Assembly: GCF_018223745.1 (NCBI RefSeq) | Contig: NZ_CP073653.1 | Location: 1,169,001 to 1,233,000 of the forward strand | DNA length: 64,000 nt | Direction: 5' to 3' | Source: Clostridium beijerinckii | GTDB taxonomy: Bacteria; Bacillota; Clostridia; Clostridiales; Clostridiaceae | Shown: positions 1-8,886 of the stretch, one piece after another | How positions within the stretch are numbered: position 1 is the stretch's first letter | How the letters are laid out: each line of letters begins with the position of its first letter | The notes under the pieces: generated by a model | Seen by the model: the letters and a program-made list of their open reading frames with translations, nothing else | The model's database searches: none | What the model was told of the DNA's origin: nothing | Program-made: the position numbers and the translations under genes

Positions 1-2
1 CT

Positions 3-749
3 AGAATAGGAACATATTCATTTTTCTTTGAGGATTTAGAAAGTGGTTTTAGTTATGGATACAATGAAAATGTTCAAATGACAAGTGCAGGGTGTATGAA
101 ATTGCCGATAGCAGTATCTATAATAAAGCATGTTCAAGAAGGGAACAGTACATTTTTAGATAAAATAAAAATTGAAGAAGAAGATAAAGTTTATGGAACA
201 GGAATACTCCATGAATTTGATAATAGAGAATATACTATATTTGAATTGTTAGTTGCAATGCTTATACAAAGTGATAATACGGCAGCAAATAAGCTCATAG
301 ATATAGTTGGTATAGATAAGATAAATGACGATATAGAAGCACAAGGATTGAAAAATACTAAATTAAATAGAAAAACTTCAGATGAAAGAGCTGTAAGTAA
401 TGGAATTGAAAATATAACAAGCGCTTTAGATCTATCAAAGATATGGAAACACTTATATAATTCAAGCTTTTTAGATGAGAAAAATAGCAAAATGCTTATG
501 GATATATTACAAAGACAACAAATGAAAAACAAATTAGCACTTTATATACCTGATGATTTAAAATATGAAATATCAAGCAAGACAGGCGATAAGGCTAGCG
601 TTGAAAACGATACAGCTTTGATCCACTCACCAAAAGGATCTTTTACATTTACTGTTCTTTCAATGGGAATTCCTAATAGTGTTTACGGAACAGTTACCCT
701 TGCTAAATGTGGAAAAATGATGTGGGATAACATAATGAACAACTTTTAG
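3..749 (+). CDS. Beta-lactamase-fold (class A-like) protein, 5' end outside window, catalytic Ser replaced
   Basis: The reading frame is open from the first bases of the window to the stop at 747-749, so the N-terminus lies upstream; an ATG at 78 is internal. The fold is that of serine beta-lactamase-like proteins (Beta-lactamase2 family). The SDN loop is visible (SDNTAANKL) and so is the KTG triad (SSKTGDK). At the SxxK position the sequence reads TSAGCMKLP, where relatives read TSASxxKLP, so the nucleophilic serine is glycine (codon ggg). The class A Glu166 ExxLN motif is not evident either (NTKLNRKTSDE). Family membership is fairly sure. Enzyme activity is doubtful; a binding role or a recently inactivated hydrolase are both possible. 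Confidence 0.75.
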   Translation, partial: RIGTYSFFFEDLESGFSYGYNENVQMTSAGCMKLPIAVSIIKHVQEGNSTFLDKIKIEEEDKVYGTGILHEFDNREYTIFELLVAMLIQSDNTAANKLIDIVGIDKINDDIEAQGLKNTKLNRKTSDERAVSNGIENITSALDLSKIWKHLYNSSFLDEKNSKMLMDILQRQQMKNKLALYIPDDLKYEISSKTGDKASVENDTALIHSPKGSFTFTVLSMGIPNSVYGTVTLAKCGKMMWDNIMNNF

Positions 750-761
750 AGACATAATTAA

Positions 762-790
762 TAACTCCTAGAAAACTAGGAGTTATTTTT
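762..790 (+). terminator. Rho-independent terminator
   Basis: Inverted repeat TAACTCCTA / TAGGAGTTA around a 6-nt loop, followed by a T-run. It lies 13 bases after the stop of the beta-lactamase-like gene. Confidence 0.85.
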
Positions 791-846
791 ATAACCTAAT
801 TAAAATTTAAACTAATTTATCTGAAATTTATATAAAATAATTTTTA

Positions 847-875
847 TTGACACAACCTCAAAGAAATGGTATTCT
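847..875 (+). promoter_or_regulatory. Sigma-A promoter of the pyr operon
   Basis: TTGACA at 847-852, a 17-nt spacer, and TATTCT at 870-875. The predicted transcript would start near 882, just ahead of the PyrR-type attenuator and about 170 nt before pyrB. Confidence 0.7.
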
Positions 876-889
876 TACACAAAGAATAA

Positions 890-983
890 CCTTTAATTTG
901 ATTCAGAGAGATCAATAAGGAAGTTATATAATACCAATGATCTAGGATTATTATGCCTTCCTTTATTTTAAGGAAGGTTTTTT
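890..983 (+). promoter_or_regulatory. PyrR-type transcription attenuator of the pyr operon
   Basis: Three mutually exclusive pairings are visible. Positions 890-920 form a hairpin (CCTT/AAGG lower stem, internal bulge, TTGAT/ATCAA upper stem) with a loop containing CAGAGAG, the hallmark of PyrR binding loops. AAGGAAG at 917-923 can instead pair with CTTCCTT in 957-963 as an antiterminator. CCTTCCTT (956-963) also pairs with AAGGAAGG (970-977) ahead of a T-run, a standard terminator. In Firmicutes, UMP-bound PyrR stabilises the first hairpin and so favours termination; I infer the same here. pyrR itself is not in the window. Confidence 0.75.
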
Positions 984-1007
984 ATTATATAGTATTATAT
1001 AATTTTT

Positions 1008-1041
1008 CCCTTTAAATTAACACAGAGAGGTTAAGAAGGAG
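1008..1041 (+). promoter_or_regulatory. Second PyrR-like hairpin overlapping the pyrB Shine-Dalgarno
   Basis: CCTT (1009-1012) pairs with AAGG (1036-1039). Above a bulge, TTAA (1017-1020) pairs with TTAA (1031-1034), closing a loop that reads CACAGAGAGG. This matches the PyrR site consensus (NGAGAGG loop followed by YUURMAAGA) better than the upstream attenuator hairpin does. The 3' strand contains AAGGAG (1036-1041), the ribosome binding site of pyrB, so protein binding here would block translation start. The resemblance is seen in the sequence; translational control is inference. Confidence 0.55.
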
Positions 1042-1051
1042 TGATAATAAA

Positions 1052-1978
1052 ATGATAAAAGATATTAAACATCTAATAGAGCCTATGGATTTTACGGTAG
1101 AGGAATTAGATGAAATATTCAATTTAGCACATCAAATAATCGCACATCCAAAGGAATTTTCTCATATTTGTGACGGGAAAATTTTAGCTACATTATTTTA
1201 TGAACCAAGTACGAGAACAAGATTGAGCTTTGAAGCTGCAATGATGAGACTTGGTGGTAAAATTCTCGGATTTTCAGAGCCGAATTCAACATCAATTTCT
1301 AAAGGAGAAACTTTAGCTGATACAATTAAAATGGTATCAATATATTCAGATATAATAACAATGAGACATCCAAAAGAAGGTGCAGCAAAAGTTGCAAGTA
1401 TCTATTCTAACGTTCCAATAATTAATGCTGGTGATGGTGGACATCAACATCCAACTCAAACCCTAGCAGATTTACTTACGATTACAAGCTTAAAAAATGG
1501 GTTAAACAATCATAGAATCGGAATTTGTGGTGATTTAAAATTTGGAAGAACTGTACATTCGTTAATAAAAGCAATGTCCAGATACCAAAATAATAAGTTT
1601 GTATTAATATCTCCAAAAGAACTTGCTATACCACAATATATAAGAGAAGAAGTTTTAGCGAAAAATCACATTGAATATATAGAGGTAGAAAAATTAGAAG
1701 ATGTAATTGAAAGTCTTGATATCTTATATATGACAAGAGTTCAAAAGGAAAGATTCTTTAATGAAGAAGAGTATTTAAGATTAAGAGATAGTTATATATT
1801 AGACAGAGCGAAAATGGATCTGGCTAAAGACGATATGATAGTAATGCACCCGCTGCCAAGAGTAAATGAAATTGCTTATGAGGTAGATGAAGATAGAAGA
1901 GCTTCATACTTTAAGCAAGCTGAATACGGAATGTATGTAAGAATGGCGTTAATGATTAAGCTTTTGGGGGTGATGTAA
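1052..1978 (+). CDS. pyrB: Aspartate carbamoyltransferase catalytic subunit
   Basis: Condenses carbamoyl phosphate with L-aspartate to give N-carbamoyl-aspartate, the committed step of pyrimidine synthesis. The 308-residue length is normal. The carbamoyl-phosphate loop STRT is at residues 53-56 ([13 protein letters not shown]). HPTQTLAD follows in mid-protein and [10 protein letters not shown] near the C-terminus contributes aspartate-site residues. AAGGAG stands 11 nt before the ATG. It is the first gene of the pyr operon, and pyrI starts 2 nt after its stop, as expected for a catalytic/regulatory ATCase holoenzyme. Confidence 0.97.
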
Positions 1979-1979
1979 G

Positions 1980-2411
1980 ATGCTTGAAATAACAAGTATT
2001 AAGAATGGAATAGTAATTGACCATATCCAAGCAGGAGTGGGAGTTAAGATATTTAAGTACTTAAAACTAGACACTAATGATTGCAGTGTTGCTTTGATAA
2101 TTAATGCGGATAGTAAGAAGCTTGGAAAGAAAGATATAATTAAGATAGAAAACTGCTTTGAACTTGACTATACTGTTTTAGGATTACTCTCACCTACAAT
2201 AACAATTTGTGAAGTGAAAGATGAAATGATAATAAATAAAGTTACGCCAACGCTACCTGATAAAGTGGAAAATATAATTAAGTGTAAGAATCCAAGCTGC
2301 ATAACTAGCCAGGAAGAATATGTACCTCATTCTTTTATTTTAGTAGATAAAGAGAATGGAAGATATAGATGTGAATATTGCGATGAGATAACAAAGCTTT
2401 CAGAAATTTAG
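1980..2411 (+). CDS. pyrI: Aspartate carbamoyltransferase regulatory subunit
   Basis: Nucleotide-binding regulatory chain of ATCase, 143 residues. The C-terminal zinc domain has its four cysteines in the usual C-x4-C ... C-x2-C layout (CKNPSC, CEYC), which docks the chain to PyrB. It follows pyrB almost without a gap, which supports translational coupling and a heterododecameric holoenzyme under CTP/ATP control. That control is known for the family and assumed here. Confidence 0.95.
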   Translation: MLEITSIKNGIVIDHIQAGVGVKIFKYLKLDTNDCSVALIINADSKKLGKKDIIKIENCFELDYTVLGLLSPTITICEVKDEMIINKVTPTLPDKVENIIKCKNPSCITSQEEYVPHSFILVDKENGRYRCEYCDEITKLSEI

Positions 2412-2430
2412 AAGAATTAAGAGGTGTTAT

Positions 2431-3666
2431 ATGGAACTGTTAATTAAAAACGCGAGGATAGTAGATGTAACCCAAGATTTTATAGGCGACATCTATATTA
2501 AGGACGGAATAATTGAAGAAATAGGGCAAAAGATCTTTAAGATAGATGTAGAAACTATTGAGTGTGAAGGAAAGATTTTAATGCCATCATTTATAGATAC
2601 ACATGCACATTTTAGAGATCCAGGTCTTACATGGAAAGAAGATATTGAAACAGGATCTAGAGCAGCGCTAAAAGGTGGTTACACAGGAGTTTGTCTTATG
2701 GCAAATACAAACCCTATATGTTCATCAAAAAAGGTTCTAGAATACGTAAGAAATAAATCTAAAGAAATTAATTTAATAGATATTCATCAATGTTTATCAG
2801 TAACAAAGGATTTTGATGGAGTGACATTAACTCATTTAGAAGAGCTTTTAGGTGATAAGGAAATTAAAGCAATTTCAGATGATGGAGTTGGGATATCAAA
2901 CTCCAATACAATGCTTGAAGCCATGGAAATTGCGAAGAAGAATAACTGGGTTATAATGTCTCATGCTGAAAGTCCTGAATTCTCCAAAGTAGATATGAGG
3001 ATAGCTGAGAATATGATGACAATAAGAGATGTAGAATTAGCTAAACTAAGTAAAGCTAGATTACACATGTGCCATGTCAGCACAAAGGAAGCTATAAAAT
3101 GTATAATTGATGGAAAAGTGAGTGGCGCAAATATAACACTAGAGGTTACTCCTCATCATATTGGTCTAACAAGAGATATAAATGATTATAGAGTAAATCC
3201 TCCAATTAGAGAAAAAGAGGATGTAGAGGCAATAATAAATGCCATAAAATTGGGTATGGTTGATACAATAGGAACGGATCATGCTCCACATACAGCGGAT
3301 GAGAAGATGAAAGGTTCGCCTGGAATGGTTGGAATAGAGACCGCATTTTCAATATGTTATACGAAATTAGTGAAAGAGAACAATGTTTCACTAAATAAAT
3401 TAAGTGAGCTTATGTCATATAATCCTGCAAAGCTCCTAGGAATGAATAAAGGAAAAATTAGCATCGGAGTCGAAGGGGATTTAGTTTTAGTTGATATTAA
3501 TAAATGCCTAAAAGTGAATCCAGAAGAATTTGCATCAAAGGGACGGAATACGCCATTTACAGGTATGGAATTCTACGGTGAAATTCTTATGACAATAAAG
3601 GGTGGAGAAATTAAGTATACACATATGAAATGTGCGCGAAGCGCAATAGGGAACATTTCACATTAG
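2431..3666 (+). CDS. pyrC: Dihydroorotase; C-terminal tail read through a repeat
   Basis: Cyclises carbamoyl-aspartate to dihydroorotate. The metal-binding motif [10 protein letters not shown] and the later GTDHAPHT loop mark a class I amidohydrolase-fold dihydroorotase. The start has GAGGTG ahead of the ATG. At 411 residues it is slightly long: the last ~14 residues ([14 protein letters not shown]) are encoded by the first unit of a 39-bp tandem repeat array that begins inside the gene at about 3634. The native stop codon appears to have been lost or displaced by the array, while the catalytic core is intact. Confidence 0.95.
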   Translation: MELLIKNARIVDVTQDFIGDIYIKDGIIEEIGQKIFKIDVETIECEGKILMPSFIDTHAHFRDPGLTWKEDIETGSRAALKGGYTGVCLMANTNPICSSKKVLEYVRNKSKEINLIDIHQCLSVTKDFDGVTLTHLEELLGDKEIKAISDDGVGISNSNTMLEAMEIAKKNNWVIMSHAESPEFSKVDMRIAENMMTIRDVELAKLSKARLHMCHVSTKEAIKCIIDGKVSGANITLEVTPHHIGLTRDINDYRVNPPIREKEDVEAIINAIKLGMVDTIGTDHAPHTADEKMKGSPGMVGIETAFSICYTKLVKENNVSLNKLSELMSYNPAKLLGMNKGKISIGVEGDLVLVDINKCLKVNPEEFASKGRNTPFTGMEFYGEILMTIKGGEIKYTHMKCARSAIGNISH

Positions 3667-3900
3667 AAAAAGGCGCGAAGCGCGACAAAAAACATTTCAC
3701 GTTAGAAAAAGCGCGAAGCGCAATTAAGAACAGTTCACATTAGAAAAAGAGTGCAGCACAAAAGAGAACATTTCGTATTAAAAAAGCACACACATATGAA
3801 ATATGAGAGAATCGTAATAAAGAATTTTTGGGTGAATTAAGAACATTTCATATCAAAAAAGCGTATAGCTAGATAGAGAATTTTTAGGCGCAACTATGAT
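3634..3900 (+). repeat. Family A tandem repeat array, pyrC-pyrF junction
   Basis: At least four hairpin-bearing units with a 38-40-bp period. GCGCGAAGCGC occurs at 3634-3644, 3673-3683 and 3711-3721, then GTGCAGCAC at 3751-3759, followed by increasingly degenerate units to about 3900. Between hairpins the units share a body like aattaagaacatttcacattagaaaaa. Similar arrays lie at 40450-40615 and 53690-53815. The first unit is inside the pyrC reading frame. No gene is visible between the pyrC stop and pyrF. Confidence 0.85.
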
Positions 3901-4061
3901 TATAAATTAGGAAGCGGACAAGTGTAAAATAAGAGTGGCTTAAATAATATCATAAGTAGAAAATGGAGAACATAATTAAGAAAATTATAAGATATGAGTT
4001 CCTAAAGGAATTAATTGTGAATTCTGACTGTGGACTAAATAGGGTTGGAGGGAGATCTGAA

Positions 4062-4934
4062 ATGACAAATTACATAATTGATAAATTATACAATAGGGTT
4101 GAAGAAAGAGGAGTAGTTTGTGTAGGGTTGGATACTGCATTAAGCTATATTCCAGATCATATAAAAGAAGGTAGAACTGACAGTGAAGCTATCTTTGAAT
4201 TCAATAAACAAATAATAGATGCGACTTGGGATGTATCAGCATGCTTTAAGGTGCAGATTGCTTACTATGAAGCTTTAGGACTTGAAGGATTAATTGCTTA
4301 CAAGAAAACTCTAGACTATTTAAGAGATAAAGGTGAAATTATCATAGCGGATATTAAAAGAGGAGATATAGCAGCTACAGCAACCATGTATGCAAAGGCT
4401 CATTTTGATGGGGATTTTGAAGCTGATTTTATAACACTTAGTCCATATATGGGAATGGATAGTATTGAACCATATCTACCTTATTTAGAAAAGGGAAGTA
4501 AAGGTGTGTTTAGCTTAGTTAGAACTTCAAATCCAGGTGCAGAAGATATTGAGTATCTAGATACTACTGGAGATAAGAAAGTTTACGAAGTTGTAGCAGA
4601 TAAAATTACTGAAATGGGAAAAAATTATACTGGAAGTTGTGGATATACAGCAATTGGCGGTGTTATAGGATGTACTCATGTTGAAGAAGGAAAGAAAATA
4701 AGATCAAACTATAGCAATATGTTTTTCTTAATACCTGGATATGGTGCACAAGGCGGGAAAGCTGAAGATGTTGCACTATATTTAAACAATGGAAATGGTG
4801 GGGTTGTAAATTCTTCAAGAGGAATACTCCTTGCTTACAAAAAAGAAAATAGAGAAAAAGAGTTTGCTTTATGTGCTAGAGAAGAAGCCATAAAGATGAG
4901 AGATGCAATAAGAGAAGCAGTGAAGAACATATAA
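4062..4934 (+). CDS. pyrF: Orotidine 5'-phosphate decarboxylase
   Basis: Decarboxylates OMP to UMP. The 290-residue form belongs to the longer bacterial PyrF subfamily. The catalytic core [11 protein letters not shown] is clear, followed by FITLSPYMG and PGYGAQGG (phosphate loop). I chose the ATG at 4062 because GGAGGGAG sits just upstream. An open frame extends back to 3963, but that stretch lacks a ribosome site, reads into repeat-derived DNA and does not resemble PyrF. Fifth enzyme-encoding gene of the operon. Confidence 0.94.
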   Translation: MTNYIIDKLYNRVEERGVVCVGLDTALSYIPDHIKEGRTDSEAIFEFNKQIIDATWDVSACFKVQIAYYEALGLEGLIAYKKTLDYLRDKGEIIIADIKRGDIAATATMYAKAHFDGDFEADFITLSPYMGMDSIEPYLPYLEKGSKGVFSLVRTSNPGAEDIEYLDTTGDKKVYEVVADKITEMGKNYTGSCGYTAIGGVIGCTHVEEGKKIRSNYSNMFFLIPGYGAQGGKAEDVALYLNNGNGGVVNSSRGILLAYKKENREKEFALCAREEAIKMRDAIREAVKNI

Positions 4935-4969
4935 ATTTTACATTAAAGATAACTTAAGGAGGCAGGGTT

Positions 4970-5713
4970 ATGGCTATAACTTACAGAAATGCAAAAGTAG
5001 TTTCAAATAAAGAGATCTCAAAAGATATATATAAATTAGTAGTTGAAGATGATGCAGAAATAAAGGCAGGACAATTTTATATGTTAAAGCTAAATGGTGC
5101 AACATTTCTGCCAAGGCCAATAAGTATATGCGAAAAATCTAAGAATAAACTAACATTTTTATATGCTGTAGTAGGAAACGGAACTAAAGAATTTACTAAG
5201 CTTAAAGAAGATGATGAAATAAGCTTAACAGGGCCTCTTGGAAATGGGTTTGATTTAGAGAAAGAATATAACAAGGTAGCACTAGTTTCAGGGGGAATTG
5301 GAACAGCACCAATGCTTGAACTAGCAAAGAAATTAAGAAAGAAAAATCCAGATCAAAAGATAGATCTCTATGCAGGATTCAGACATGATGTTTACTTAAT
5401 AGATGAGTTAAAAGAATATGTAAATGAAGTTTATATATCTACAAACACTGGAAAGAATGGTCATAAAGGATTTGTTACTGAAATTTTAAAACCAGAAGAT
5501 TACGATACAGTGTTATGCTGCGGACCAGAAATTATGATGAAAAAAGTTGTAGATATGTGTAAAGAAAAGAATGTTGCTGTATATGTATCTATGGAAAAGC
5601 ATATGGCATGTGGAGTGGGTGCATGTTTAGTATGTACTTGTAAAACAAAAGATGGACATAAGAGAACGTGTAAAGATGGTCCAATATTTGATGGATACTA
5701 TGTTGAATTATAA
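4970..5713 (+). CDS. pyrK: Dihydroorotate dehydrogenase B, electron-transfer subunit
   Basis: FAD and [2Fe-2S] subunit that passes electrons from PyrD to NAD+. The ferredoxin-reductase-like N-terminal part has LPRPIS (flavin binding) and GGIGTAPM (NAD site). The C-terminal cluster motif CGVGACLVCTC plus a downstream Cys supplies the iron-sulfur ligands. Length 247 is typical. A strong AAGGAGG precedes the ATG. Its place directly before pyrD is the usual class 1B arrangement. Confidence 0.95.
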   Translation: MAITYRNAKVVSNKEISKDIYKLVVEDDAEIKAGQFYMLKLNGATFLPRPISICEKSKNKLTFLYAVVGNGTKEFTKLKEDDEISLTGPLGNGFDLEKEYNKVALVSGGIGTAPMLELAKKLRKKNPDQKIDLYAGFRHDVYLIDELKEYVNEVYISTNTGKNGHKGFVTEILKPEDYDTVLCCGPEIMMKKVVDMCKEKNVAVYVSMEKHMACGVGACLVCTCKTKDGHKRTCKDGPIFDGYYVEL

Positions 5714-5734
5714 TAACCAAAGGAGAAGAAGAAT

Positions 5735-6631
5735 ATGATGAAAGTAACTATTAATAATGTAGAATTTAAAAATCCTGTAATAGCAGCATCGGGAACCTTT
5801 GGTTTTGGTGAGGAATTTAATAATTTTTATGATGTTGGAATTCTTGGCGGAATATCTTCAAAAGGGCTTACAATAAACCCCAAGCAAGGTAATGAAGGGA
5901 TAAGAGTATATGAAACACCATCAGGAATGATGAATTCAGTAGGATTACAAAATCCAGGAATAGATGCATTTATAGAAAATGAGCTTGCGAAAATGAGAAA
6001 GTACGGAACTAATGTTATAGCAAATATTGGGGGAGGATGCTTGGAAGACTATGAAGCTGCTGTAAGTAAAATTGATAGCAGTAATGTTGACATGATTGAA
6101 CTTAATATTTCTTGCCCAAATGTAAAACATGGTGGTATGGCTTTTGGGATTAAGTCAAAAGTAGCATATGATGTGGTTAGAGAAATTAAAGCCATGACTA
6201 AGAAGCCGTTGATGGTTAAATTATCTCCTAATGCAGAAGATATAGTAGATATGGCTGTAAAGTGCCAGGAAGCAGGAGCGGACTCTATATCATTAATAAA
6301 TACCTTAAAAGGGATGGCTATAGATGTATATAAAAGAAGGCCGGTATTTAATAATATAACTGCAGGTCTTTCAGGGCCGGCTGTAAAACCAATTGCTCTT
6401 AGAATGGTTTATGAAGTGGCTAAGGCTGTAGATATTCCAGTAATAGGACTTGGAGGAATATCAAGTGGTAAAGATGCCGTAGAATTTATGATGGCAGGAG
6501 CTAGCGCAGTACAGATAGGAACGATTAATTTTGTAAATCCTATGGCTGGGAAAGAAATAGTTGAAGAAATGGAAAGTTTCTTGAAGGAACAAGGAATTAA
6601 GGATATTAACGAGATTATAGGAATAATATAA
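5735..6631 (+). CDS. pyrD: Dihydroorotate dehydrogenase B, catalytic subunit
   Basis: FMN enzyme oxidising dihydroorotate to orotate, 298 residues. Family motifs seen are ASGTFGFG at the N-terminus, [13 protein letters not shown] (with the class 1B catalytic Cys), KLSPNAEDI, and the FMN phosphate loop [19 protein letters not shown]. Two ATGs lie in tandem at 5735 and 5738; AAGGAG precedes both, so the start is uncertain by one codon. It pairs with the preceding pyrK as an NAD-dependent heterotetramer. Confidence 0.95.
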   Translation: MMKVTINNVEFKNPVIAASGTFGFGEEFNNFYDVGILGGISSKGLTINPKQGNEGIRVYETPSGMMNSVGLQNPGIDAFIENELAKMRKYGTNVIANIGGGCLEDYEAAVSKIDSSNVDMIELNISCPNVKHGGMAFGIKSKVAYDVVREIKAMTKKPLMVKLSPNAEDIVDMAVKCQEAGADSISLINTLKGMAIDVYKRRPVFNNITAGLSGPAVKPIALRMVYEVAKAVDIPVIGLGGISSGKDAVEFMMAGASAVQIGTINFVNPMAGKEIVEEMESFLKEQGIKDINEIIGII

Positions 6632-6722
6632 ATTGATCATAGATCCTAATTCCTAATAATGAAAATAAGCAACTGATAAGTGAATATTAATAATTACAAA
6701 GTAGATATTGGAGGAATTTTAA

Positions 6723-7397
6723 ATGAAGGCATATAAGAAAGAATTTATCAATTTTATGATAGAATGTGGAGTACTTACATTTGGAGATTTTGTTACTAAG
6801 AGTGGAAGAAAGACTCCGTTCTTTGTTAATACAGGTAACTATCAAACAGGAAGCCAGTTAAGAAGACTTGGAGAATTTTATGCAGAGGCAATAAAAGAAA
6901 ACTTTGCAGATGATTATGATGTATTATTTGGGCCTGCATACAAAGGAATTCCTCTAAGCGTTACAACATCTATTGCTTTGTCTAGCTCATTTGATATTGA
7001 TGTAAGATATTGTTCAAATAGAAAAGAAGTAAAAGATCATGGAGATACAGGAATTCTTTTAGGAAGTAAACTAAATGATGGAGATAAAGTACTAATAGTT
7101 GAAGATGTTACAACAGCAGGAACATCAATTTACGAAACTATGCCTATCTTAAAAAGCCAAGCAGATGTTAATGTTAAAGGTCTTATAATATCGGTAGATA
7201 GAATGGAAAGAGGGCAAGGTGAACAATCAGCCTTAACTGAAATCAGAGAAAAATTCGGATTTAAAACTTGTGCCATAGTTACAATGGCGGAAGTTATAGA
7301 ATATTTATACAATAAAGAGATTAACGGAACTATACTTATAACAGACGAAGTTAAAGGTAGAATTGACGAATATTACAAACAATATGGTGCAAAATAA
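6723..7397 (+). CDS. pyrE: Orotate phosphoribosyltransferase
   Basis: Converts orotate and PRPP to OMP. Length 224 is normal for the clostridial type. The PRPP-binding motif VLIVEDVTTAGTS is clear, and the N-terminal part has the KSGRKTPFFVNTG substrate region. GGAGG is 7-8 nt before the ATG. Last gene of the pyr operon. No simple terminator follows, but a 190-bp palindrome (7437-7624) starts 40 nt after the stop and could act as one. Confidence 0.95.
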   Translation: MKAYKKEFINFMIECGVLTFGDFVTKSGRKTPFFVNTGNYQTGSQLRRLGEFYAEAIKENFADDYDVLFGPAYKGIPLSVTTSIALSSSFDIDVRYCSNRKEVKDHGDTGILLGSKLNDGDKVLIVEDVTTAGTSIYETMPILKSQADVNVKGLIISVDRMERGQGEQSALTEIREKFGFKTCAIVTMAEVIEYLYNKEINGTILITDEVKGRIDEYYKQYGAK

Positions 7398-7436
7398 AAG
7401 TATTAAGAACAACTCAACGTGAAGCAATGAACAACC

Positions 7437-7624
7437 GAAAGAGAATACATATATGTTTCTCAGGACTGTGAAAAATTTCGCTTAGCATATCTAAACGCGA
7501 AGTTGCACCCAAGTCTGCATGCTCCTGCGACAAGCCCATGACAAGCAGACTTGGAACAACTTCCCGTTAATATATGCAGCAGCTTATTTTTCAATGCCTG
7601 TTCCGCATATATGTATTCTCTTTC
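7437..7624. repeat. Family B palindrome, copy 1
   Basis: Outer arms CGAAAGAGAATACATATATG (7437-7456) and the matching CATATATGTATTCTCTTTC (7606-7624). Inner arms are at 7499-7518 and 7545-7563 (GAAGTTGCACCCAAGTCTGC against GCAGACTTGGAACAACTTC). The apical part carries GCATGCTCC ... GACAAGC. Reading frames inside it are side-effects of the palindrome. Confidence 0.85.
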
Positions 7625-7730
7625 TTTGTTTTATTATCACTTTAGTTCTTTTAGTAACACTTAATATAGAAAAAGAGAATATATATTTTATAAAAAGTTA
7701 CAATATAGTTAAAATAAAGGTATTGTAACA

Positions 7731-8038
7731 ACAGAAATATAAAAATACTTGCCTAAATATGCTTTACTTTAAATTTAAGATAAACAAAGAAATGAAATAT
7801 ATGTTTTTGAGGAGTGTTCATAAGAAGATTTTGCTGGAAGTAATTCTTAGAATATAAGTTGTTCCAAATGTGCTAGTTCAAAGCGTAGCCTTTGAAGCAA
7901 GCACTTTGGGTGCAACTTATATTGTTTGAATTACCCAGTAAAATCTTCAGAGAACCGGAGCAAACACATATATTCCATTTCGGTTGTTTAGCAGGAAATT
8001 TAAATGTTCATAAGACTGCAAGTGTTTTTATATTTCGG
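7731..8038. repeat. Family B palindrome, copy 2 (long form)
   Basis: Outermost arms CAGAAATATAAAAATACTTGC (7732-7752) and GCAAGTGTTTTTATATTTCGG (8018-8038). A second pair of arms lies further in, at about 7785-7806 and 7966-7987, which match the ends of the short elements. The core is AAGTTGTTCCAA (7856-7867) against TTGGGTGCAACTT (7906-7918). The apex is of the CTAGTTCAAAGC type. It ends 54 bp before surE. Confidence 0.85.
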
Positions 8039-8091
8039 TTATTCATTGCGTTACATTAAGTTGTGATCAAATACATTTACAAGGAGGGTTT

Positions 8092-8853
8092 ATGAATATT
8101 TTAATTACTAACGACGATGGAATAAATGCACCAGGAATAATTGCTTTAGCAAAGGAAATTTCTAAGGAGCATAAGGTTACAATTGTTGCGCCCAAGGATC
8201 AAAAAAGTGCGTCTAGTCATTCAATATCTATTCATAGTCCGATTAAAATTAAAGAAGAATTCATTGAAGGCTTAGATTGTAAGGCTTATAGTGTTTCAGG
8301 AACGCCTGCTGATTGTACTCAAGTTGGGTTATCCTTTTTGAAAGAGAATATAGAGCTTGTAATATCTGGCATAAATAAAGGACCTAATGTAGGGACTGAT
8401 ATTTTATACTCAGGTACGGTATCGGCAGCAATAGAAGGAACCATATACGGAATTCCGTCAATTGCAGTTTCAATGGATGTTGAATATGGGAAAGATGATG
8501 AGGATTATTCTAAGGCTGTTAAATGGGCGATAAAAGTTTTAGATATAGCAAAGGAAGAATATTTAAAAAGTGATGTGGTATTAAATCTTAACATTCCAAA
8601 TTTTAATGAAAGAGATATAAAGGGCATCAAAGTCTGTAAGATTGGAAGGTCCACATATAAAACAGAATATATACTTTTAGAAAGTAATGAAGAAGGTGAC
8701 TTGTATACAACAAAAGGAACAAGAAATGCTATAAAGGAAGAAGAAAGTGATTTATATTATCTATATCAAGGATATGTTACATTAACACCGCTTCATTTTG
8801 ATTTTACTGATTTTGCAATATTAAGTGATGTTACGAAAATATTTGAAAAATAA
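8092..8853 (+). CDS. surE: 5'/3'-nucleotidase SurE
   Basis: Divalent-metal-dependent nucleoside monophosphatase of the SurE family, 253 residues, cytoplasmic. The N-terminus ILITNDDG carries the paired metal-binding aspartates (D8, D9). SGTPADCTQ and ISGINKGPNVGTDILYSGTVSAA are the conserved substrate and metal loops. AAGGAGG precedes the ATG. It stands alone between a family B palindrome and a terminator. Confidence 0.95.
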   Translation: MNILITNDDGINAPGIIALAKEISKEHKVTIVAPKDQKSASSHSISIHSPIKIKEEFIEGLDCKAYSVSGTPADCTQVGLSFLKENIELVISGINKGPNVGTDILYSGTVSAAIEGTIYGIPSIAVSMDVEYGKDDEDYSKAVKWAIKVLDIAKEEYLKSDVVLNLNIPNFNERDIKGIKVCKIGRSTYKTEYILLESNEEGDLYTTKGTRNAIKEEESDLYYLYQGYVTLTPLHFDFTDFAILSDVTKIFEK

Positions 8854-8886
8854 AGGCTTGTCATGTGAATGGCAAGCCTTCCTTAT
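8854..8886. terminator. Terminator between surE and the convergent gene
   Basis: AGGCTTG (8854-8860) and CAAGCCT (8873-8879) form a stem, followed by TCCTTATT. It sits between the surE stop and the 3' end of the minus-strand gene and probably serves surE. Confidence 0.7.

Noticed and set aside
3634-3900. CRISPR-like array
   Set aside because: Units are contiguous with the hairpin inside the repeat, there are no unique spacers of constant size, and no cas genes are nearby.
7519-7728. Open frame of 69 codons on plus
   Set aside because: It runs through the right arm of family B copy 1, has no ribosome site and resembles no protein.
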